From Gammaproteobacteria bacterium (GTDB lineage Bacteria > Pseudomonadota > Gammaproteobacteria > UBA9214): a DNA stretch of 5,185 nt. Numbering within the stretch: the first letter of the stretch is position 1; every line of letters starts with the position of its first letter. The stretch spans positions 1 to 5,185 of the forward strand of contig DAOVYA010000145.1 in NCBI GenBank assembly GCA_030635865.1. Reading direction: 5' to 3'. Made by a program: the position numbers and the translations under genes. Positions 1-5,185 of this stretch are shown piece after piece. Under the pieces are notes generated by a model. The model made no database searches. It had not been told where the DNA came from and saw only the letters and a list, made by a program, of their open reading frames with translations.

Positions 1-1146
1 AACGCCATCCAGTGCAAGCCGATGCCGGGGCGCCGGGGCTTGCAGGGCACGCAACATGGCCTTCCCCAGCATGTCACTGTTTAGATCACACGGTAACAAA
101 ACCTGCGCCACGCCCAGTCTCTCCATGTATTTTGCCCGCATTAACTGGTCCGACATAACGGGATTGGGAACCAGCACAGAGCGGCAGCGGGTTTCCAGCA
201 GGTTTGCGCAGGTGTTGTAACCGGCGCAACTGACCGACAGGGCAGCATTCGACATCCATTGTAAAAATTCCGGCGTGAATGGCTGCACGATGATGGAGTC
301 GTCATCCTGTACTCTTTGCGCAAGACCAGTGGCATCCTGTGCAAGCCCTGTACAGACCACCAGTTTATATGCAGCCAGTTCACTTGTTGAATGCAGTTCT
401 TGCCAGCTCTCAATGCAACAATCGACAAGTTGCGCGGCATCCGTGCCACCACCCGCACTGACCAGCACATAGGGATCACCCCGGGTTGGCAGTACTGATT
501 CATCATTGCCTGCACATGCACTTGCCGCTTTCTCGGAAACAATACCGGTATGGGATACCGGGACGCGGATATCCCCGGCACGCGGGAAATGATCAACCAG
601 CCGGGAGAGTCCGGGGTCGCCATGTACCATCACGCCGTCAAACCGGTCTTCCTCCAGGCGTACCAGTACTTCACGTGCGTACTGCTCAGCCGTGCAGTCC
701 TCGTGACGGGTCTGCAAGGGTATGTCACGCACCGAGCAGATAACCTTGAGTCGTGGTTCACGTGCGTGTGCCGCTGCCAGCAGCGCTTCAATCTCTTCAC
801 CCAGTTCCCACTTGCTGAACGGATAGTACTCGACAACGATGACATCCGGATGCAGCGCGGTTATGGCTTCCTGCAACACTTCTTTTCGCTTTGCCATCAC
901 AGCAATGATGTCCAGGCTGGCATCGACCGGTGCAAGCCCGTTCGGGGTGCGGTGGATTTGTGGCAATTCCAGACTGCTTACATTGCTGATGCCGGCACGC
1001 GGGATTGCGCGCCCGCCTTGCGTGAGGGTGACAGTGTGTCGTCCCGCAAGCGCCCGGGCGATCTCCAGGCTCCGAACATAATGACCGACACCACTCAGGT
1101 GCTGTGCATAGACGAGGATGCGCAGCCTGCCTGATGAACCCGGCAA
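1..1146 (-). CDS. GT-B glycosyltransferase (MurG-like, COG4671 type), TTG start, 3' end outside the window
   Basis: Predicted nucleotide-sugar glycosyltransferase, cytoplasmic or peripheral at the membrane. The frame is open for 382 codons to the left edge; relatives are about 380-400 residues, so only the extreme C-terminus is lost. The N-terminal acceptor domain opens with RILVYAQHLSGVGH, whose G19-V-G-H22 loop is the family's GxGH signature, then VIVVEYYPF near 102-110, SVRDIP at 138-143 and GVMVHGDP at 171-178. The C-terminal donor domain begins near 226 (YVLVSAGGGTD), with QPF at 288-290, SCAGYNT at 306-312, E318, VPNP at 326-329 and DQLMRA at 333-338, matching the MurG-type sugar-nucleotide pocket. 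No ATG occurs before codon 84, which would destroy the fold. TTG 1146 lies five bases after the oxygenase stop with GGGG eight bases upstream, so it is the best start; CTG 1125 is a weaker option. Donor and acceptor are unknown. Its place as the last visible gene suggests it glycosylates the product of the preceding enzymes, but this is inference. Confidence 0.88.
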   Translation of the reverse strand, partial: MPGSSGRLRILVYAQHLSGVGHYVRSLEIARALAGRHTVTLTQGGRAIPRAGISNVSSLELPQIHRTPNGLAPVDASLDIIAVMAKRKEVLQEAITALHPDVIVVEYYPFSKWELGEEIEALLAAAHAREPRLKVICSVRDIPLQTRHEDCTAEQYAREVLVRLEEDRFDGVMVHGDPGLSRLVDHFPRAGDIRVPVSHTGIVSEKAASACAGNDESVLPTRGDPYVLVSAGGGTDAAQLVDCCIESWQELHSTSELAAYKLVVCTGLAQDATGLAQRVQDDDSIIVQPFTPEFLQWMSNAALSVSCAGYNTCANLLETRCRSVLVPNPVMSDQLMRAKYMERLGVAQVLLPCDLNSDMLGKAMLRALQAPAPRHRLALDGV

Positions 1147-1159
1147 AGTGCTTACCCCT
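1144..1159 (-). promoter_or_regulatory. Ribosome binding site and TTG start of the glycosyltransferase
   Basis: AGGGG at 1159-1155 ends directly before the oxygenase stop TAA (1154-1152) and lies eight bases ahead of TTG 1146-1144. It is the only initiation signal that keeps the whole GT-B N-terminal fold. A TTG start behind a coupled stop often means lower yield than the upstream genes; that effect is inference. Confidence 0.65.
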
Positions 1160-2384
1160 GCCCCAGTAATTTTATGATTTGCTCCTTGAGTGGACTGTAG
1201 CGTACATGGCTGAGCTCGATGGCTTCCCGCAGGAACGCGTCGCCGCCACTGAACTTGTTAAATTCCTGGGCAAAGGTGATGCACTGATTGTCCGCTTCGT
1301 CCCGGATTACGCCCATCGGGTCTTCACCGGCCTGTACCCTGTCGACCTGCTCAAGCAACAACCGGCGCAACAGGGTAATACCCTGATCAGATGACACCAG
1401 CAACTCTTTGGTTCGATCAGTAATAGCACCCTGTGATACCCATACCATGATGTCACCGCCATCGACGTAGTCAACGATGAAGTTCTCCTGCTCGTCCTGC
1501 CAGGGCACCTCGTAGACAGGCACTTCGCGCTGTACCGGTGCATCGATGCCGTCGACCGGTTTGTAACACGAATACCAGTAGTGCCGCGTGGTCGTATCGT
1601 CGACCGGCACACGGATCTGGAACCTGTGCTGCCCCCGGGTGCCAACCCGCAGCATGACCGGGAAGATCAACGGGTGGCCTGTCTGCCAGTCTTCATCCTC
1701 CCTGCTGCCGCCTTCCAGCACCCGGCGCTTGACGATGCCATAGTCAAATACGTCGAAGCCGATTTCCGTGTGATGTCGCTTATACCAGCCCGGTGTGCTT
1801 TGCCTGTTTGCATCGCGCACACCCGTCAGATGATGACCATGCAACCATTCAACATGGGTGGGATCAACGCTGTTTTCCATGATCTGCAGCCAGTTGCAGG
1901 GAATGGTTGCCATCCCGATGTCGCGCAGCACGTTGTCCCATACGAACAGGTCATAACGTGGCAGCAAGGGGGCGGGCTCCGGACCAAGATAGGCGAAGAT
2001 CAGTCCACCCAGTTCCTCTGCCCGGTAGGCGCGGATGCGGGCACGTTCCAGCAGTTTCGGGTTATCTGCTTCAGCTGGCATGCGCAGGCAGTTGCCCCGG
2101 GAGTCGAATTTCCAGCCGTGATACGGGCAGCTTATGCCTTCATCATCGACCAGACCGCATTGCAGGGAGGCATTTCGATGTGAACAGTTTCGTTGGACAA
2201 GACCCAGCCTGCCGTCCGGTTGCCGGAATAACACCAGGTCCTCGGTCAGCAGACGCACCGCCCGTGTCGTACCCGCCGTGAGTTCAATACTGGCAGCCAC
2301 CGGGAACCAGTAGCGGCGCAACAGTTCCCCCATGGCAGTGCCCGGGCCGACCCGGGTCAGTCGTTCCTGTTTTTCCCCGTTCAT
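1152..2384 (-). CDS. Rieske non-heme iron oxygenase, alpha subunit, phthalate dioxygenase type
   Basis: Oxygenase component that uses O2 and electrons from a reductase to hydroxylate, dihydroxylate or demethylate a substrate in the cytoplasm. It is 410 residues long, close to the usual size of phthalate-type single-subunit oxygenases. The N-terminal Rieske domain (about 20-135) carries the [2Fe-2S] ligands C67-x-H69 and C86-x2-H89, followed by GWKFDSRGNC. The catalytic domain has the mononuclear iron site D174-PT-H177-x4-H182; D174 is the likely electron-bridging aspartate and D333 (SSDQGI) is the probable third iron ligand. The opening LTRVGPGTAMGELLRRYWFPV is typical of this branch. I chose ATG 2384 because GGAG lies five bases upstream, the ATGA overlap is clean and family similarity begins there; the longer frame from 2441 adds 19 atypical residues. 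No reductase or ferredoxin gene is visible, so electrons must come from elsewhere. The substrate cannot be predicted: members of this branch act on phthalate, aryl ethers and many natural-product scaffolds. Confidence 0.93.
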   Translation of the reverse strand: MNGEKQERLTRVGPGTAMGELLRRYWFPVAASIELTAGTTRAVRLLTEDLVLFRQPDGRLGLVQRNCSHRNASLQCGLVDDEGISCPYHGWKFDSRGNCLRMPAEADNPKLLERARIRAYRAEELGGLIFAYLGPEPAPLLPRYDLFVWDNVLRDIGMATIPCNWLQIMENSVDPTHVEWLHGHHLTGVRDANRQSTPGWYKRHHTEIGFDVFDYGIVKRRVLEGGSREDEDWQTGHPLIFPVMLRVGTRGQHRFQIRVPVDDTTTRHYWYSCYKPVDGIDAPVQREVPVYEVPWQDEQENFIVDYVDGGDIMVWVSQGAITDRTKELLVSSDQGITLLRRLLLEQVDRVQAGEDPMGVIRDEADNQCITFAQEFNKFSGGDAFLREAIELSHVRYSPLKEQIIKLLGQG

Positions 2385-2393
2385 GACCACTCC
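2381..2393 (-). promoter_or_regulatory. Ribosome binding site and ATGA overlap for the Rieske oxygenase
   Basis: GGAG at 2393-2390 is five bases before ATG 2384-2382, and the TGA of the fusion gene occupies 2383-2381. This site decides the oxygenase start against the longer frame from 2441. The arrangement predicts coupled translation of the two proteins. Confidence 0.8.
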
Positions 2394-4363
2394 GCTTGTG
2401 TGTAAACCGCCTGGGGCCGGGTATAAAAGGTACGGTCCCACAGACCGTGTTCAGGCGGCCCGGCCTGGGAGGCTTTCCAGCCGCCGAAAGGTGCCTCCGG
2501 GTGAATGGCAAGACAACCCGCACCCAGCTTGAGAATACCTGCCTCGATCACTTCGCAGAAGCGTGCACCTGCATCAGGATCCTGTGTCAGCAGACCGGCA
2601 ACCAGTCCCTGTGGTACCTGGTTTGCCAGGGCTATCGCCGCGTCCAGGTCCTGTGCCCGCTGGATAATCGCCACCGGACCAAAGGTCTCTTCTTGCACGA
2701 TGGCCGCATCGGCAGCGACATCAGCAAGGAGCGTGGCTTCGTACCGGCAGTTTATGTTCTCTCCTGCCGCTCGCCTGCCACCACACAGTAATCTTGCACC
2801 GTTTTGTTCCACTGCATGCCTGACGACATTATCGACATGTTGCAAATGCTGTTCGGAGATGAGTGGTGGTAACTGCAGGTCCGCAACTGCCCGGGTAAGC
2901 CGGTCTTCAAAGTCATCCGCTATGCTGTCTTCGGCGATAAAACGGCGGATGGCGGTACAACGTTGCCCTGCAAAGCTGAAGGCGGAGTTGGCCAGGTTAT
3001 CGATCTCGCGCTCCAGGTCGGCATCGGCCAGCACTATGACGGCATTGTTGCCACCCAGTTCGGCCTGCAGGGGTTTGTCATGAAGTGTGCACAGGGCGGA
3101 AGCGGTGCGCCCGGTAGCCACCGACCCGGTCAGGGTAATGGCATGGATGTTTTCATCACCGATCATGTGGCGTGCCGTATCGGCATCGCCGAACACCAGG
3201 TTTACAACCCCCGGTGGCATTCCTGACTCGATCAGTGATTCCATGAGCTGCTTCGATGTGTGTGCCGCCTGGCATGCCGGCTTCCAGACGACGCAGTTGC
3301 CGAACACCAGCGCGGCCGTTATCTTTGCCACGGGAATGGCCAGGGGATTGTTCCATGGCGTGATAATGCCGATACAACCGACCGGTTGATAACGTGCTGT
3401 TACCGTTTTATCGATATGCGTTTCCGTTTCAGCCAGCCTGAGTGCAGTCCCGATATGCTGCAGCGCCCTTTGAAATTCCTCTTGCGCATCGGTCCCCGGT
3501 TTGCCGATTTCCCCTGTCATGATATCGACCAGTATCCCGGCCTGTTGTTGCAGGGTCTGCTGCCACTGCTCAAGCAGCTTGATGCGTGTCTCAAGACCGG
3601 TGACCTGCCAGCCGGACAAGGTTCCCCGTGCGGCAGTACCGGCCTGTTCAACCTCCGTCTTTGTAGCATACGGGACCCTGGCAAGGTTTTCTGACAAGCA
3701 CCCGGGATTACGATGCAGGGTATAACTGGTCCCGGCAGTGTCCTGCCAGGTATTGGCAATACAGGCAACCGGCAAGGTTGACATTGCAGAATGATCTGAC
3801 CGTGATGTCTTACCCAGACGCGCCAGGATTTCATCGGTGGTCAGAAAAGTAGCGACACGGCCATGCAGGTAATCGCGTGTAATCTCTGCATGCAGGGGTT
3901 CTGTCGAGGCTACCGCCTCCTGAGCAACCCAGACCTTGAAACCTTGTGCGTAGGCATCGAGTACGGATGCGCGGACACAGCCATGCAGGTAAATACCGGC
4001 GACAACAAGTGTATCGATTTGCAGTGACTGGAGGGTTTTCCCGACTTCCGGGTTCTCGAACGCGCTATAGAAGGATTTGCTGAATGTCTCATCTTGCGGC
4101 AGGGGCTGCAGGGATGGTGGCGGCTGTATGCCCGGTGTGCCTGCTACACATGCATGGATATCATTTTCAATCCAGTGCGGCATCCGGTCTGCACCATCGG
4201 CGCGTGTCTCTGTATGCGCGTGCAGTACAGGTATGTTGAGATCACGGCAATGTTCCAGCAGGGTCGTGACCGCGGCCACTGTGATATCACGTACAGGCGT
4301 CAGCCCCGGCCGGTTGAGGAAGTCATTTTGCAGGTCAACAAGAAGTAGTGCCGCTTGCATCAT
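2381..4363 (-). CDS. Fused isochorismatase-like cysteine hydrolase / aldehyde dehydrogenase
   Basis: Two complete enzymes in one 660-residue frame. Residues 1-184 form an isochorismatase-fold cysteine hydrolase with triad candidates D10 (LLLVDLQNDF), K96 (FSKSFYSAF) and C129 (GIYLHGCVRAS); relatives cleave C-N bonds of amides or carbamoyl compounds, or vinyl ethers. Residues about 197-660 form an NAD(P)-dependent aldehyde dehydrogenase, which turns an aldehyde into an acid. It shows the oxyanion Asn N338 (TPWNNP), cofactor lysine K361 (WKPA), LTGSVATG at 411-418, general base E435 (ELGGNN), nucleophile C469 (GQRCT), EETFGPV at 558-564 and PFGGWK at 625-630. No key residue is missing in either half. 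The join is short and polar (about 185-196, KTSRSDHSAMSTL) with no stop. M194 could be the relic start of a separate gene, but no Shine-Dalgarno precedes it. The start is ATG 4363, with a second ATG directly after it at 4360. The ends overlap both neighbours by four bases. The tail GPPEHGLWDR replaces the usual glycine-rich ending and may mark a subfamily. Substrates are unknown; it is inferred that the hydrolase and dehydrogenase act on consecutive or related intermediates. Confidence 0.93.
   Translation of the reverse strand: MMQAALLLVDLQNDFLNRPGLTPVRDITVAAVTTLLEHCRDLNIPVLHAHTETRADGADRMPHWIENDIHACVAGTPGIQPPPSLQPLPQDETFSKSFYSAFENPEVGKTLQSLQIDTLVVAGIYLHGCVRASVLDAYAQGFKVWVAQEAVASTEPLHAEITRDYLHGRVATFLTTDEILARLGKTSRSDHSAMSTLPVACIANTWQDTAGTSYTLHRNPGCLSENLARVPYATKTEVEQAGTAARGTLSGWQVTGLETRIKLLEQWQQTLQQQAGILVDIMTGEIGKPGTDAQEEFQRALQHIGTALRLAETETHIDKTVTARYQPVGCIGIITPWNNPLAIPVAKITAALVFGNCVVWKPACQAAHTSKQLMESLIESGMPPGVVNLVFGDADTARHMIGDENIHAITLTGSVATGRTASALCTLHDKPLQAELGGNNAVIVLADADLEREIDNLANSAFSFAGQRCTAIRRFIAEDSIADDFEDRLTRAVADLQLPPLISEQHLQHVDNVVRHAVEQNGARLLCGGRRAAGENINCRYEATLLADVAADAAIVQEETFGPVAIIQRAQDLDAAIALANQVPQGLVAGLLTQDPDAGARFCEVIEAGILKLGAGCLAIHPEAPFGGWKASQAGPPEHGLWDRTFYTRPQAVYTQAEWS
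4360..4363 (-). promoter_or_regulatory. ATGA stop/start overlap coupling the dehydrogenase to the fusion gene
   Basis: The ATG of the fusion gene (4363-4361) shares bases with the TGA of the dehydrogenase (4362-4360). A second in-frame ATG follows at 4360-4358. Upstream there is only a poor Shine-Dalgarno (GTGGG about 14 bases before), so initiation here probably depends on ribosomes finishing the preceding gene. Confidence 0.8.
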
Positions 4364-5185
4364 TCATGGGCGAGGCCCACAAGCGGCGTCACGTTTTGGC
4401 TGCTGTGTGTCTGCTCGTGTGTCAACCTGAAGTCCAGCGCTTCGGCGATGCGTTGCCCGAGTTCCACGGTGCCTGTCACCTTGCAACCCGGCGCCATAAT
4501 ATCCGGTGTCCGCCAACCCGCTGTCAGCGTATCGTTGATGGCCGCACGGATCTCTCCCGACAGGTGGCCGAGTCCGAAGCTTTCGTCCAGCATCATGGCC
4601 AGTGACTGTATCTGGCCCACGGGATTGGCCTGGTTCGTGCCGGCCAGGTCATGGGCGGCACCATGGCCTGTCTGGTAAACGGCGATACCGTTATCTGCAA
4701 AGTTGGCGGAGTAGGACATGCCACGTGCACCCAGCAGCAGGGCGGCGCCATCTGCAAGGACATCGCCAAACATGTTGGGCGCTACTACGACATCAAATTC
4801 CTGTGCTTTAGCCAGCAATTGATAGCAGGCCGTGTCGATTTCCAGTGTCCTGATCTCGACACCGGACGCACGCGCCAGTTGCTCGGCAATATCTTTCCAT
4901 AATTCACTGATAGCCGGCGCGCCACCCGGCTTGGTCACAACACACAGTTTTTTCCGGCGCATGCCGGCAACATTGATCGCGACCTGCATGATGCGTGAGA
5001 CCTGTACGTCATCATAGTGAAGGTGATGAAAGGCGCGACGCGTGCCTGATTTATTCTCGAAACCGAAGTCGCCCTGGTACAACCCACTGACGTTCTCCCT
5101 GATAATCAGGATATCGGCCTGTGCCACTGCTTCAGGCCTGAGCGCACCGGTGTTGCTCAATGCCGTAAGGGGCTTGAGTGGCACC
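4360..5185 (-). CDS. Isocitrate/isopropylmalate dehydrogenase family protein, 5' end outside the window
   Basis: Metal-dependent beta-hydroxyacid dehydrogenase that oxidises and decarboxylates a malate-type substrate to a 2-oxoacid in the cytoplasm. About 274 residues are visible, and roughly the first 100 of a family length near 360 are missing; the GTG at 5184 is an internal valine. Visible landmarks, counted from that codon, are substrate-site R29-E30 and Y36, catalytic K85 (VVTKPGG), D117 (EIDTACYQLL), the metal aspartates D141 and D145 (NMFGDVLADG) and the cofactor loop HGAAHDLAG at 174-182. Their spacing matches Thermus LeuB K185, D217, D241 and D245. D179-L180 sits where LeuB has the NAD-selecting Asp278-Ile279, so NAD rather than NADP is inferred. 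The substrate is unknown. The loop between Y36 and K85 and the tail after residue 222 (GWRTPDI) do not look like ordinary LeuB, and no leuC or leuD is adjacent. The stop codon overlaps the next start. The family is secure; the reaction is not. Confidence 0.9.
   Translation of the reverse strand, partial: VPLKPLTALSNTGALRPEAVAQADILIIRENVSGLYQGDFGFENKSGTRRAFHHLHYDDVQVSRIMQVAINVAGMRRKKLCVVTKPGGAPAISELWKDIAEQLARASGVEIRTLEIDTACYQLLAKAQEFDVVVAPNMFGDVLADGAALLLGARGMSYSANFADNGIAVYQTGHGAAHDLAGTNQANPVGQIQSLAMMLDESFGLGHLSGEIRAAINDTLTAGWRTPDIMAPGCKVTGTVELGQRIAEALDFRLTHEQTHSSQNVTPLVGLAHE

Noticed and set aside
141..845. Two minus-strand ATG frames (141-623 and 630-845)
   Set aside because: They are in a different frame from the motif-bearing glycosyltransferase and show no domain features.
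550..1134. Plus-strand open frame of 194 codons
   Set aside because: It lies antisense to the glycosyltransferase frame, which has clear family motifs; the plus-strand product resembles no known family and is rich in Arg, Cys and Gln as shadow frames often are.
1147..1151. Possible terminator between oxygenase and glycosyltransferase
   Set aside because: The gap is five bases with no stem-loop and T-run; the junction looks like coupled translation.
1581..2183. Plus-strand open frame of 200 codons
   Set aside because: It is antisense to the Rieske oxygenase catalytic and cluster-binding regions; no recognisable domain.
2385..2441. Longer N-terminus for the Rieske oxygenase from ATG 2441
   Set aside because: It would overlap the fusion gene by about 60 bases and adds 19 residues unlike the family, while ATG 2384 has a good GGAG site.
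2505..3083. Plus-strand open frame of 192 codons rich in Ser, Ala and Arg
   Set aside because: Antisense to the aldehyde dehydrogenase catalytic domain; the composition is that of a shadow frame.
3782..3784. Internal ATG as start of a separate aldehyde dehydrogenase gene
   Set aside because: No Shine-Dalgarno precedes it and no stop separates it from the hydrolase; kept only as a possible relic of the unfused state.
3861..3992. Direct repeat ccatgcaggtaa, two copies 120 bases apart
   Set aside because: Both copies encode the short peptide YLHG within the hydrolase domain, at different structural positions; too short to be more than coincidence.

Overview
The window is one unbroken stretch of minus-strand coding sequence from a bacterium. 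It is moderately GC-rich by eye, has almost no non-coding DNA and uses a TTG start in one gene. Proteobacteria seems most likely, but that is a weak inference from composition and protein flavour. Transcription runs from high to low coordinates. Both ends are cut inside genes, so the promoter and terminator of the operon lie outside.

In transcription order the layout is as follows. (1) 5185-4360 is the C-terminal three quarters of an isocitrate/isopropylmalate dehydrogenase family enzyme, probably NAD-dependent. (2) 4363-2381 is a 660-residue protein that fuses an isochorismatase-like cysteine hydrolase to a complete aldehyde dehydrogenase. (3) 2384-1152 is a phthalate-type Rieske non-heme iron oxygenase alpha subunit. 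(4) 1146-1 is a GT-B (MurG-like, COG4671-type) glycosyltransferase that starts at TTG and runs off the left edge. The first two junctions are 4-base ATGA overlaps. The third is a 5-base gap with a G-rich ribosome binding site inside the end of the upstream gene. This is the signature of a tightly co-translated operon.

Taken together the cassette encodes a beta-hydroxyacid oxidative decarboxylase, an amidase/hydrolase joined to an aldehyde oxidiser, an oxygenase and a sugar transferase. I do not recognise this set as a named pathway. A glycosylated, oxidatively tailored small molecule is a reasonable inference, because a glycosyltransferase would be out of place in a purely catabolic aromatic operon. 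The substrates cannot be read from the sequence. The most notable items are the hydrolase-aldehyde dehydrogenase fusion and the gene combination itself. No RNA genes, mobile elements, CRISPR arrays or significant repeats were seen.
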